Positions 36,559 through 44,770 of a stretch of 64,000 nt of DNA are shown here, in pieces. Positions within the stretch are counted from its first letter, which is position 1. Each line of letters starts with the position of its first letter. The position numbers and the translations under genes were made by a program. The notes below the pieces were generated by a model that did not search any database, was not told where the DNA came from, and saw nothing but the letters and a program-made list of their open reading frames with translations. Source of the DNA: Mesobacillus jeotgali (lineage in GTDB: Bacteria; Bacillota; Bacilli; Bacillales; Cytobacillaceae); contig NZ_CP025025.1 in NCBI RefSeq assembly GCF_002874535.1, forward strand, positions 1,597,526 to 1,661,525, given 5' to 3'.

Positions 36559-37455
36559 ATGGTTTGGGGAACAATTATCGCTGCCTATTTATTCCTTGCT
36601 GGACTTAGTGCCGGTGCGTTTTTAACATCTTCCTATGCAGCAAGGAAATATCCTGATGCCAAAACAGTCAGGGTTGTCGGAAGGTTAATCAGCCCGATAC
36701 TTATGGGCATTGGACTATTGCTTCTAATTGTCGATGCAGAAGCGGGGCTTAAGGATCCTTTGCGGTTCATCTATTTGTTTACAAATTTTAGTTCAGTCAT
36801 GACAATCGGTACTTATTTCATTAGCTTTTTCATGATGGCTGCAGCATACATCGCCTTGATGGAATTGCTGAAAAAAGATACCAACAAAATTGTGGAGTAC
36901 GTCGGCGTCGTATTTGCTGTCGCTACAGCCATTTACACCGGCTTCCTGATTGGTGTCATTGGGGCTGTGCCACTATGGAATACTGCAATTTTGCCAATCC
37001 TGTTCGTCGTGTCGGCATTCTCAACAGGGATTGCCGGTACAATGCTAGTGTCAGCAATCATGGATAAAAAGGTGATTCATCATGTGATGTCCATCAAAAA
37101 AATTCACTTAACATTGCTGATTTCAGAAGTATTCCTGATTTTCACAATGTTCCTGATCACTTCATCGACCAATGAGTCAGCAGCACAATCTGTTGCCATG
37201 CTGCTTTCCGGTGAGTACAGTATCCTATTCTGGTTGGGTCTGATTGTTATCGGATTGATGGTTCCAATTGGTATTGAGGCTCTCGAAATATGGAATTCGA
37301 GTAAACTTCATCAGAGCCAGGCGGGACTGGAAGTAGCAGCTTCCGGATCTCACGGAATTACAGCTACCTTGATCACAGAAAGTGCCGTACTCGCAGGCGG
37401 ATTTATCCTGCGCTATCTGTTACTGGCAGCAGCAGTACCGGTAATATTTTTATAA
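36559..37455 (+). CDS. NrfD/PsrC-family membrane anchor subunit
   Basis: A 298-residue membrane protein with about eight helices, of the NrfD/PsrC family that oxidises menaquinol and anchors the complex. ATG 36559 follows GAGGTGAT; GTG 36550 lies inside that RBS. The start MVWGTIIAAYLFLAGLSAGA is typical of NrfD proteins. It overlaps closely with the preceding gene and ends the operon at a terminator. Confidence 0.9.
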   Translation: MVWGTIIAAYLFLAGLSAGAFLTSSYAARKYPDAKTVRVVGRLISPILMGIGLLLLIVDAEAGLKDPLRFIYLFTNFSSVMTIGTYFISFFMMAAAYIALMELLKKDTNKIVEYVGVVFAVATAIYTGFLIGVIGAVPLWNTAILPILFVVSAFSTGIAGTMLVSAIMDKKVIHHVMSIKKIHLTLLISEVFLIFTMFLITSSTNESAAQSVAMLLSGEYSILFWLGLIVIGLMVPIGIEALEIWNSSKLHQSQAGLEVAASGSHGITATLITESAVLAGGFILRYLLLAAAVPVIFL

Positions 37456-37466
37456 AAAAAGCAAGC

Positions 37467-37497
37467 AGACCTGGACTAAACACGTCCAGGTCTTTTA
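37467..37497 (+). terminator. Terminator of the psr-like operon
   Basis: Stem AGACCTGGAC / GTCCAGGTCT (37467-37476, 37484-37493) with TTTT. It may also end the convergent small gene. Confidence 0.85.
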
Positions 37498-37704
37498 AGT
37501 ATCAATTGAACTCTTCCGCTTTTTCTTTATAGAAAAATTAATAAATTGAAGCGCTATATTGCTGATCGCCAAAATCAGGACTGGCATAAAAAAGTATGGG
37601 CTTTGCTGGTTAATCCAGGTTAGCTCAAAAAAGTAATCTACTAAAGAAAATAAAATGAAAATAAATACAATCATCCGAGTTATACTTTCCAGTCTAATTA
37701 ACAT
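37495..37704 (-). CDS. Small two-helix membrane protein
   Basis: A 69-residue hypothetical protein with two hydrophobic helices (about 8-28 and 38-57) and a Lys/Arg-rich cytoplasmic tail (KKKRK). AAAGGAT lies at good distance from the start on the minus strand. No family recognised. It is convergent with the psr-like operon. Confidence 0.6.
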   Translation of the reverse strand: MLIRLESITRMIVFIFILFSLVDYFFELTWINQQSPYFFMPVLILAISNIALQFINFSIKKKRKSSIDT

Positions 37705-37830
37705 ACCAATTTATCCTTTCACATATTTAATCTACTAATTCTCTAAAATATGGAAAAATCCTTCTAATAATCTTAGAACAGATAGTAACCATCTGAATAT
37801 ACTGCCTATGATGAACGAGGAAGGATTATT

Positions 37831-38341
37831 ATGATGAATTTGCCTGCTGCTGATTTAGGAATCATGGCTGAACATTTGCCGACACATGAAGGGGTAACAG
37901 AAGTTAAGGATATTCAAGGGAATTGTGGACAATCAGGAATTAAAGAAACTAATCCAGTTAAATATCGAGATGCTAAGGGAGCATGTGAGAGCGATGCTTG
38001 AACTTATAGATCCGAACCGCAAAGGAGAAGTAAAGCTCGCTGAAATGCCTGATATACAGATTAATACTGAAATGCTGCAGCTCTCCGAACAGGAAAAAGA
38101 CATTGTACTGGAAACAAGGGCGGCTTCAAAACTTATGGGAAGCGATAATTTCAATTCTGCTCTAATGATGAAAGACATGAATGTAAAAAACATCCATATA
38201 CAGATGTCTTATCAAGACGTAAGGATGCAGATTCTTTAAAATATGGTTGTTGAACATGTGGATGGTGATTTTACGCCTCGAGTAACTGAAGCGATGCAAT
38301 CAAAGACGTATGAAAAATATAAACATATTTTAAAGGAATAA
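37831..38341 (+). pseudogene. Disrupted CotF-like spore coat protein gene
   Basis: AGGAAGGAT precedes ATG 37831. Frame 1 begins MMNLPAADLGIMAEHLPTHEG, the opening of CotF-like coat proteins. It continues only after a one-base shift at the GGG run 37918-37920. Frame 2 then reads ...IVDNQELKKLIQLNIEM...REHVRAMLELIDP...KNIHIQMSYQDVRM to a TAA at 38237. After this TAA the same frame stays open for 33 more codons (NMVVEHVDGDFTPRVTEAM...), which fits the family's C-terminus. One insertion plus one nonsense codon makes sequencing error alone unlikely. The full product would be about 170 residues. The middle part could still be made from GTG 37925. Confidence 0.75.
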
Positions 38342-38420
38342 GTGAACCAAAAAAGAAGGGATATGAGACAAAAAAACAGAATTTTATTTCCAACGATTAT
38401 GTAAAAGAGGGATGACGTTT

Positions 38421-38861
38421 ATGGAGGTACAATTTACGATACCTTGGAGTTATTCTGAGGAAGTGGACACTACCTTTCCGCTTCCTGATGATTATGAGTA
38501 TTGGAAACCATTAATCTCTCATTTCCTTAAAGGAACCGATACTGTAGAAATTCATTGCTGGAATGAAGAACAGGATGCAATCCAGGAAGTTCAAACTATA
38601 CTTAATAGTTCTGCCCACGTCAGCGACCACATGACTGTTTTTAAAATCGCCAATGCTAAAAGCGCACAAGATATACTTCTGAACAAATATGAAAAGAATC
38701 ATAAATTCAAGTGGTTCACTGTAAATCTTATTGTGCAGGGCGAAGTCATTTTCCATTCCGGCCATTGGGCTACGGAATTTGCAATCACTGCCAAGAATGC
38801 GGAAGAGGCTGCATGTATCCAGTCGATCACTCCTAAGAACACAGATTTTTTCTTTTACTAA
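38421..38861 (+). CDS. Hypothetical protein, 146 residues
   Basis: A soluble, mixed alpha/beta, slightly acidic protein starting MEVQFTIPWSYSEEVD and ending in PKNTDFFFY. AGAGGG (38406-38411) supports ATG 38421 over ATG 38412. No signal peptide, membrane helix or known motif was seen. It follows the broken coat gene and precedes a Nudix gene, but nothing ties it to either. Confidence 0.6.
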   Translation: MEVQFTIPWSYSEEVDTTFPLPDDYEYWKPLISHFLKGTDTVEIHCWNEEQDAIQEVQTILNSSAHVSDHMTVFKIANAKSAQDILLNKYEKNHKFKWFTVNLIVQGEVIFHSGHWATEFAITAKNAEEAACIQSITPKNTDFFFY

Positions 38862-38905
38862 CCTTCTTTTCTAAATACAACTTAACCTTATCCCGGTACA
38901 TATCT

Positions 38906-39016
38906 ATGTTGCCAAGGGGTGAAACCTTTAAGATTACGGTTGCCGGTGAAAGTGTTAGAGCAACAATTAACGCTCAAAACAGCCATTGTTTGCCATATAG
39001 GAATAAAGTAAGCTGA
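38906..39016 (+). other. Short open frame, probably a gene remnant
   Basis: 36 codons (MLPRGETFKITVAGESVRATI...) with protein-like composition but no RBS. It may be the leftover of a decayed gene; coding status is doubtful. The spacer between 38862 and 39118 otherwise holds only the hairpin at 39010-39037. Confidence 0.25.
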
Positions 39017-39037
39017 ATCTGAGTAGGTTCAGCTTGT
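39010..39037 (+). terminator. Hairpin before the Nudix gene
   Basis: Stem AAGCTGAA / TTCAGCTT with a 10-nt loop; GTAGCATTTATAG follows, a weak tail. Confidence 0.45.
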
Positions 39038-39118
39038 AGCATTTATAGTCGAATGTTCGCCTGTAGCGGTCACATCCATAAAATATATAATGAATTTTTA
39101 ACCTAAAGAGGTGTATAA

Positions 39119-39580
39119 GTGATTACTTTTGGAGAAATGGAATCAGGAATAAGTTATACCCTGCGGCAAGGTGTTTATGGAATAATTTTTAATGAACATA
39201 AGAATATGATTGCCTTGATAGAGACGGGAGATGGGAAGTACTTCCTTCCAGGCGGTGGATTGGAAGGAAGTGAAAGTCATGAGGAGTGTTTAGTAAGGGA
39301 AGGTCTTGAAGAAATGGGAAAGTTGCTTGAAATTGGAGAATGGATTGGAAAAGCACAGCGCTATTTTTATTCAGGAAAGGATTCTGAATATTATCTTGGT
39401 CAAGGGCATTTTTATTTTGCGGAAATAGCCGGAGAGGCGGGGGAACCTGTGGAGGCTGACCATCAACTCAGGTGGGTTGAAACTGGCGCAGCAGCGAATA
39501 TGTTATTTCATGCACATCAGGCCTGGGCCCTTCAAAAGGCTATGGCTTTGATTGATGAAATCAAGGTAAAACATCGCTGA
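39119..39580 (+). CDS. Nudix hydrolase
   Basis: A 153-residue MutT-like hydrolase that cleaves nucleoside-diphosphate-linked substrates. The Nudix box is visible as GGGLEGSESHEECLVREGLEEMG. GTG start after AGAGGTG. The substrate cannot be predicted. It appears to be a single gene. Confidence 0.85.
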   Translation: MITFGEMESGISYTLRQGVYGIIFNEHKNMIALIETGDGKYFLPGGGLEGSESHEECLVREGLEEMGKLLEIGEWIGKAQRYFYSGKDSEYYLGQGHFYFAEIAGEAGEPVEADHQLRWVETGAAANMLFHAHQAWALQKAMALIDEIKVKHR

Positions 39581-39770
39581 TTTGACTGATGGAAAAATTC
39601 ATTTTAAAACAGCTTTGTTGGAAAATTCAAATGAACCAAATTACCTCTTCCCTATCTCGCCTGCTTAATGTTAATGTTAGCTTAATCACATCCTCGTTAT
39701 TTATTTGTTTGACAATAGGTATTAATGGGAAAATATTTCTTAGAACAGTAAAAAAGTAATGAGGGCGATT

Positions 39771-39914
39771 ATGATTAACAACTATGAATATCGGATCTTT
39801 TACGAAGAACTTAGAAGACTTCATAAGGAATACCAGCGGTGTGAAAGTGCCACATTAAAACAATCAATATCAAAGGACATTGAACTTATAGAGGACGCGC
39901 TGGAAACAATCTGA
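39771..39914 (+). CDS. Small helical protein, 47 residues
   Basis: ATG 39771 follows GAGGGCGATT. The frame reads MINNYEYRIFYEELRRLHKEY and ends DIELIEDALETI, a charged, likely two-helix peptide. A good RBS and coding-like composition support it. No family recognised. The flanking spacer 39581-39770 shows no other feature. Confidence 0.5.
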   Translation: MINNYEYRIFYEELRRLHKEYQRCESATLKQSISKDIELIEDALETI

Positions 39915-39942
39915 ATAAATAAATTAAGCAGGAGATTTTCAA

Positions 39943-40269
39943 ATGAATAAACTATTAACCGATCCAGAATTCCTTTCATTTTGTGAAGATGCTATGCCAA
40001 TTGAAGTGGTTGAAAAATTCACTGATAATAACATCCGCGGACTTGAGAATATTGCACTAAGGTCAATTTCAACCCGAAACAAACTACCATCCAATGTTGT
40101 CAATCTATTGGTTGCCTATTTCTACAGCCACTATGGTAATCAGGTCTATAATCGTAACGACCTGGCACGTTTATACGATTACTGGGCATCGAAGGATGTC
40201 AGGACAATGACTCAGGCAGCTGAAATGACCAATGAAGATATTGAGGAAGTTCTTAAAACGTTGAAATGA
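39943..40269 (+). CDS. Small DnaD/DnaB-C-like domain protein
   Basis: A 108-residue protein with RBS AGGAGA. The part LPSNVVNLLVAYFYSHYG... followed by LARLYDYWASKDVRTMTQA resembles the C-terminal DnaB_2 domain of DnaD/DnaB replication-loading proteins (pattern LP-VINLLI-Y ... W-V-T-EA). It lacks the N-terminal winged helix of full DnaD, so a role in DNA replication is not implied. Could be a prophage or mobile-element leftover. Confidence 0.55.
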   Translation: MNKLLTDPEFLSFCEDAMPIEVVEKFTDNNIRGLENIALRSISTRNKLPSNVVNLLVAYFYSHYGNQVYNRNDLARLYDYWASKDVRTMTQAAEMTNEDIEEVLKTLK

Positions 40270-40283
40270 TGGCATAACTTTTG

Positions 40284-40311
40284 AACAGGCTGAGCTCAGC
40301 CTGTTTTTTAC
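40284..40311 (+). terminator. Terminator after the DnaD-like gene
   Basis: Perfect palindromic 11-bp stem AACAGGCTGAG / CTCAGCCTGTT followed by TTTT. Confidence 0.85.
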
Positions 40312-40371
40312 TTTGGCTCTGTTAAAGCTTAATGTTGTTTTTACATCTTGTTGATTGTAGTAGAAGACTCT

Positions 40372-40394
40372 GACCCTTATTGGGTCTTTTTTTA
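40372..40394 (+). terminator. Second small terminator-like hairpin
   Basis: GACCC-TTATT-GGGTC followed by eight Ts, about 115 bp before the sensor kinase gene. Confidence 0.5.
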
Positions 40395-40510
40395 TGGAGA
40401 AATAAATAGCTGGAGATTTCACTTAATGTTAATAAACATGGCGAAGTATCAGTTTAAATAGAGGTTAAAATGGAGTTGTTACGAAGAGATGCTTTAGCGA
40501 GGGATCAATT

Positions 40511-41530
40511 ATGTTGATGCAAAAAGAAATTTTGGAAGAAATTGTCGACCATCTGCCTGAGGGCATGATTGTTATGGATAAAGATCGTACGATTCATTAT
40601 CTTAATGAAGAAGCGGTTGAAATGACCGGCTGGAAACTTGGAGAGAAAGTACCTTATTGTACTTATTGCCAGGAAAGAGAGCTGGAAGAGAATGAAAATC
40701 GCTGTATCTTGACCGCTGATAATCCAATACCTTTTTTTAACTCCCATCTGGCAGTATATGAGGGACTTGAAGAATTTGAGATGTCTTTAAAAAAAATGAC
40801 TATATCGGAAAATGTATATTATCTCCTAAGGATACGGCCTCCAGTCCAGAATGAAAATAGTGAGCGGGCACGATTCCATGAGCTGCTTGTACAAGAAACG
40901 CTGCTCGCTCAGGAGGCAGAGCGTAAAAGGATTGCCATGGAATTGCATGACCATATTGGACAGAGTGTCTATAGCATATTTCTTGGACTAGAGGTTATTA
41001 AACAGAACATTAGCGAAGATAAGTATCAGAACCATGTCACCAACATGGTTAATGTCATGGGAAAAACGCTGGAAGATATTAAACGCCTGACAAAAAGCCT
41101 CAGGCCTGAGATCGTTTATGACATAGGTTTGGAAAAATCACTTCGGCAAGCAGTAAAGGACTGGAGAAAGTTATACCAGATAGAAATTTTTTTGGAGATG
41201 GAGCTCGATAAGGAACAGAAACTGGATCCAGAAAAAGAACTCCATCTATTCAGGATCATCCAGGAAAGCATCACCAATTCGGTTCGCCACGGCAAAGCAA
41301 CCTATTTCTCCATTCATTTGAAGACATACTATCAATATATCTTTTTTCAGTTATTTGATAATGGCAATGGCTTTATTGCAGGAGGATGTAAAACGAAAGG
41401 GCTCGGCTTGAAGCATATGTACGAGCGCTGCAAAATGCTTGATGGGGACATTAAGTGGATGAGCAAGGAAGGCGGGCCTACAAGGGTAGAAGGGTTTGTG
41501 TCTTTAACAAAAGTGGAAGGGGAGAGGTAA
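40511..41530 (+). CDS. NreB-like cytoplasmic sensor histidine kinase with cysteine PAS domain
   Basis: A 339-residue NarL-group kinase without membrane helices. The PAS domain (about 5-105) carries Cys50, Cys53 and Cys65 in the spacing CX2CX11C. The fourth NreB cysteine position (68) is Thr. In staphylococcal NreB these four cysteines hold an oxygen-sensitive [4Fe-4S] cluster (established knowledge). HisKA_3 phosphoacceptor is His146 in MELHDHIG. The HATPase domain has QESITNSVRHG and KGLGLKHMYER. The response regulator follows after one base. It probably senses oxygen or redox and may control the anaerobic genes upstream. Confidence 0.88.
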   Translation: MLMQKEILEEIVDHLPEGMIVMDKDRTIHYLNEEAVEMTGWKLGEKVPYCTYCQERELEENENRCILTADNPIPFFNSHLAVYEGLEEFEMSLKKMTISENVYYLLRIRPPVQNENSERARFHELLVQETLLAQEAERKRIAMELHDHIGQSVYSIFLGLEVIKQNISEDKYQNHVTNMVNVMGKTLEDIKRLTKSLRPEIVYDIGLEKSLRQAVKDWRKLYQIEIFLEMELDKEQKLDPEKELHLFRIIQESITNSVRHGKATYFSIHLKTYYQYIFFQLFDNGNGFIAGGCKTKGLGLKHMYERCKMLDGDIKWMSKEGGPTRVEGFVSLTKVEGER

Positions 41531-41531
41531 G

Positions 41532-42158
41532 ATGAACCTAATGATTATCGATGATCATGAAATCGTCCGGGATGGGCTGAGCATGCTTTTGCAGCAATCT
41601 TTTTGCATTGATGGGAGGATTTGTGCCTGCGATGGCTATGAAGCTGTAAAAGCCGCGGTTGATTTCCCTGCCGATCTGGTTCTTCTCGACCTTTCGATGC
41701 CTGGCGGTTTGGATGGGTTGACGACGTTGGAAAGGCTTCGGAAACTCCTCCCGGACGCAAAAATAGTCATTTTCTCGATGCATGATGATATCGGGTATCA
41801 AAAGAAGGCGTATGAAGCGGGAGCTGACGGCTATCTAATCAAGCAGCTGAAGCGCGACGATCTTATCCAATCTCTTGATAAAATTTTAGCGAACCAAAAG
41901 GTGTTCAATACACATATATGGGAGGATGATACAGAGGGTGACCAATTCAATCTGGTTGACCTTCCGATCACCAAGCGGGAAAAAGAGGTATTCATCCTTA
42001 CGGTTAAGGGATATTCCCAGAAAGACATAGCTGAAAGGCTTGATATATCAGTCAAAACAGTTGAGAACCATCGACAGAAAATCGGAGAGAAGCTAGGGAC
42101 ACACAAGCGATATGAATGGGTAGAAACTGCACGGAAATATAATGTATTCCACCGTTAG
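41532..42158 (+). CDS. NarL/LuxR-family response regulator (NreC-like)
   Basis: A 208-residue regulator. The receiver domain (1-120) has acidic pocket DD at 7-8, phosphoacceptor Asp53 in LLDLSMPG, and Lys in YLIKQLK. The C-terminal LuxR helix-turn-helix (about 145-205) has TKREKEVF and KDIAERLDISVKTVENH. RBS GGGAGAGG overlaps the kinase stop. It pairs with the PAS kinase. Confidence 0.92.
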   Translation: MNLMIIDDHEIVRDGLSMLLQQSFCIDGRICACDGYEAVKAAVDFPADLVLLDLSMPGGLDGLTTLERLRKLLPDAKIVIFSMHDDIGYQKKAYEAGADGYLIKQLKRDDLIQSLDKILANQKVFNTHIWEDDTEGDQFNLVDLPITKREKEVFILTVKGYSQKDIAERLDISVKTVENHRQKIGEKLGTHKRYEWVETARKYNVFHR

Positions 42159-42189
42159 AAGCAGGACATACTGATGTCTTGCTTTTTTG
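42159..42189 (+). terminator. Terminator of the two-component operon
   Basis: Stem AAGCAGGACAT / ATGTCTTGCTT (one G-T) with an ACTG loop and TTTT. Confidence 0.85.
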
Positions 42190-42218
42190 TTGCTTACCAG
42201 GAAATTATAAACTAATTT

Positions 42219-42492
42219 CGTTGTGGATAACTATATGAGTTATCTTAATCCAGCTCCAGCGCCTAGCCCTTCGAGTCGCTTGTCTTGTGTCGCCTCCTAG
42301 AAACTCCGAAACTTCAACTCCGCCGTCAGAAGCAAAAAGCGCTTCTTTGTCGGAGTCTCCAGTTTCTGCGTTTCTGGGCAGTCGGCTATACATTTCGTTT
42401 TCGGTCAGCCCATTGAAGTCAAAGAACGACTTCACCGGTCTGCCCTCCAGCGTTTGTCGGGGCTGAACGAGGCTCTTGCGCTTTTTGTTCTT
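42219..42492 (+). repeat. Long interspersed repeat, copy 2 (starts at a DnaA box)
   Basis: It begins with perfect DnaA box TGTGGATAA (42222-42230), with GATAACT / AGTTATC forming a small hairpin, then CAGCTCCAGCGCCTAGCCC. It ends GAACGAGGCTCTTGCGC followed by TTTTTGTTC. The core from TTGTGTCGCCTCCTAG to about 42440 is almost identical to copy 1 at 18.9 kb. It lacks two internal blocks present there: about 125 bp near the left and about 60 bp near the right. The GAAGTC-N7-GACTTC palindrome occurs once. The rest of the spacer to 42624 is A/T-rich with no clear promoter. Confidence 0.85.
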
Positions 42493-42624
42493 TGACCAAT
42501 GTATAAGACTTCTAGTTCATTAGAATTTTTTCTAAATAAATTCATATATTAATTGGAATTTATTTCATGAGACGTGAATTTTTGAGATAATAAAATCAAT
42601 ATAGGTCGAAAGTAGGTGTTTTGG

Positions 42625-43566
42625 TTGGGAGTTTTGGAAGTGAAGCAATTGACTAAGAGGTTTAAAGATTTCGAGGCAGTCAAGAATGTTTCTTTTTCCG
42701 TCCAAAAGGGTGAGTCTTTCGGTCTCCTCGGCCCCAATGGAGCAGGAAAGACAACAACGATCCAAATGATTACAGGGTTATTTCCACCGAGTTCAGGAAG
42801 CATTGAAATTGCTGGCATGGATATGGTCAGGCAGCCAAAGCGTGGGCAAGGGCTTTTAGGAATCGTTCCTCAGGAAATTGCTCTATACCAAACCATGAGT
42901 GCTAGGGAAAACCTGTCATTCTGGGGAAGAATGTACGGTTTAAGGGGAAACCACTTGCAAAAAAGAATTAATGATGTGCTAGAAATCATTGGATTGGCTG
43001 ATCGTGCCAAGGAAAAAGTAGAAACTTTTTCAGGAGGAATGAAGCGGAGGGTAAATATCGGGGGTGCAATTTTACATAATCCCGAGCTATTGATCATGGA
43101 TGAGCCCACCGTAGGGATAGATCCCCAATCTCGCAGTCACATTCTTGAAACGGTTAAAAAGTTAAATGGTGAAGGGATGACAGTTATCTATACAAGTCAC
43201 TATATGGAGGAAGTTGAGTATCTTTGTGAAAATATTGGCATTATGGATCAAGGAGAATTCATTGCTTCGGGTACTATTTCGCAATTAAGGGAAACAATCG
43301 GTGATCGTTCTCGTATTGTCATGAACTTTTCCGGAACAGTCGAACTTGAAAGCATAAAGTCAATCATAAGTTCGGAGATACCTGAAAAGGACCTCGTAAT
43401 GAATCAAAATGAGCTAGCCATTTTTCATAAAGAACCACAAAAAATACTAAGTGAATTGATCCAGTCGGTTACAGGTGCGGGTTTTGAAATGGCCTCAGTT
43501 GAAATAGTTGAACCCAATCTCGAGAGTGTGTTCCTCCATCTCACTGGCCGGAGCTTAAGGGATTAA
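42625..43566 (+). CDS. ABC exporter ATP-binding protein (LnrL-like)
   Basis: A 313-residue single-cassette ATPase. Walker A GPNGAGKTT, signature FSGGMKRR and Walker B LLIMDEPTVG are intact, with a C-terminal regulatory tail. The start is uncertain: TTG 42625 has AGTAGGTG six bases upstream, while TTG 42634 and GTG 42616 are alternatives. It is followed by two ABC-2 permease genes. The three-gene layout matches LnrLMN of B. subtilis, which exports amphipathic polyketides such as linearmycin. The substrate here is unknown. Confidence 0.87.
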   Translation: MGVLEVKQLTKRFKDFEAVKNVSFSVQKGESFGLLGPNGAGKTTTIQMITGLFPPSSGSIEIAGMDMVRQPKRGQGLLGIVPQEIALYQTMSARENLSFWGRMYGLRGNHLQKRINDVLEIIGLADRAKEKVETFSGGMKRRVNIGGAILHNPELLIMDEPTVGIDPQSRSHILETVKKLNGEGMTVIYTSHYMEEVEYLCENIGIMDQGEFIASGTISQLRETIGDRSRIVMNFSGTVELESIKSIISSEIPEKDLVMNQNELAIFHKEPQKILSELIQSVTGAGFEMASVEIVEPNLESVFLHLTGRSLRD

Positions 43567-43579
43567 GGAGGTTATGAAA

Positions 43580-44770
43580 ATGGGTTTTTGGTGGCTGGCA
43601 TTGAAAGATGCGCTCCTTATGGGAAGAGACCGGAAGGCATTGTTGACTCTTGTTTTCATGCCAATCTTATTGATTGGGATCCTGGGGGCAGCCTTTGGCA
43701 ATATGATGGGTGAAGAAGAAGTGGCCTCCATTGAAAAGTTCGAGGTAGGTATCGTCAATCTTGATGAAGGTGAACTAGGCAACGCTTTGGCAGAAGAAGT
43801 ATTCATGAAAGGTCTTCCCGACCTGATTTCTGCAGAGGCAATGACTGAAAAGGAGCTGGAGGAAAATTTAAAGCAGCAGAAATTGTCCGTCGGAATCATT
43901 CTTCCGCGGGACTTTTCACATCATATCATTACAGGTGGGAAATCTGAAGTGAAAGTCATCTCCATTCCATCCGCTTCGATTCAGTCATCGATCGTCGAGA
44001 ATGTCGTGGTGCAATTCACTCAAAGTGCTGCCGTAAATGTAATAGCCGTGGAGGTTGCTGGACCATCCGGAATGAGTAATGCCTTGCCGGCTATGTCTCA
44101 ATTCAAGGATGCTGATATTAATATAGTTGAAGAAGCAGCGATAAAACGAGATCAAAAACCAGTAGGGTCTTTCCAGTATTATGCCGCGGGTATGGGTGTC
44201 ATGTTTTTATTGATGACGGTAATTACAGGAGTAAGCGCCATGATAGAAGAAAAGGAACAAGATGTATATAATCGTCTGCTTGTTACAAAACTGTCAAATC
44301 ACCATTACTTAATCGGAAAGTTTATTGGCCTCCTGTTTATGTCTTCCATCCAATTTTTGATCATAATTATAGGGACTCGGTACCTTTATCATGTTCAATG
44401 GGGAGAATCGATGACAGGTGTGATGATTGTCGGATTTTCGTTTGTTTTTAGCGTATGCGGGCTGGGCGTGTTGCTTGGTACACTTGTCCAAACGGAGAAA
44501 ACATTCAATGCTGCCGGCATGCTCGCCACTCAAATAATGGCGGCAGTTGGAGGGAGCATGGTCCCATTATATATTTTTCCGGACTGGGTCAATTCGGTCG
44601 TGAAAATCCTTCCCAATGCCCTTGCACTCCAAACATTCCTAGAGTTGATGTCTGGTGAAAATCTATGGCAAGTCTTGATTGAAGCCGGCATTTTACTCGC
44701 GATTGGTCTCGGATCACTAATAATTGCGTTTGTATCCCTTTCCGCTAAAAGGAGGGCTTACCATGCGTAA
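43580..44770 (+). CDS. ABC-2 type permease 1 (LnrM-like)
   Basis: A 396-residue permease with one N-terminal helix, a large external loop (about 45-215) and five to six C-terminal helices, the ABC2_membrane_3 layout. The length equals that I recall for LnrM. ATG 43580 is at ideal distance from AAGGAGG. It overlaps the next gene by 8 nt. Confidence 0.87.
   Translation: MGFWWLALKDALLMGRDRKALLTLVFMPILLIGILGAAFGNMMGEEEVASIEKFEVGIVNLDEGELGNALAEEVFMKGLPDLISAEAMTEKELEENLKQQKLSVGIILPRDFSHHIITGGKSEVKVISIPSASIQSSIVENVVVQFTQSAAVNVIAVEVAGPSGMSNALPAMSQFKDADINIVEEAAIKRDQKPVGSFQYYAAGMGVMFLLMTVITGVSAMIEEKEQDVYNRLLVTKLSNHHYLIGKFIGLLFMSSIQFLIIIIGTRYLYHVQWGESMTGVMIVGFSFVFSVCGLGVLLGTLVQTEKTFNAAGMLATQIMAAVGGSMVPLYIFPDWVNSVVKILPNALALQTFLELMSGENLWQVLIEAGILLAIGLGSLIIAFVSLSAKRRAYHA

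Noticed and set aside
39053-39062. CGAATGTTCG as a LexA box near the Nudix gene
   Set aside because: Half-sites are separated by two bases, whereas the Bacillus SOS box needs four between CGAA- and -TTCG type arms with the full 14-bp pattern.
31762-42158. Genomic island or prophage boundary
   Set aside because: Several non-backbone genes cluster here, but no integrase, transposase, att-like direct repeats or tRNA end was found to support a defined island.
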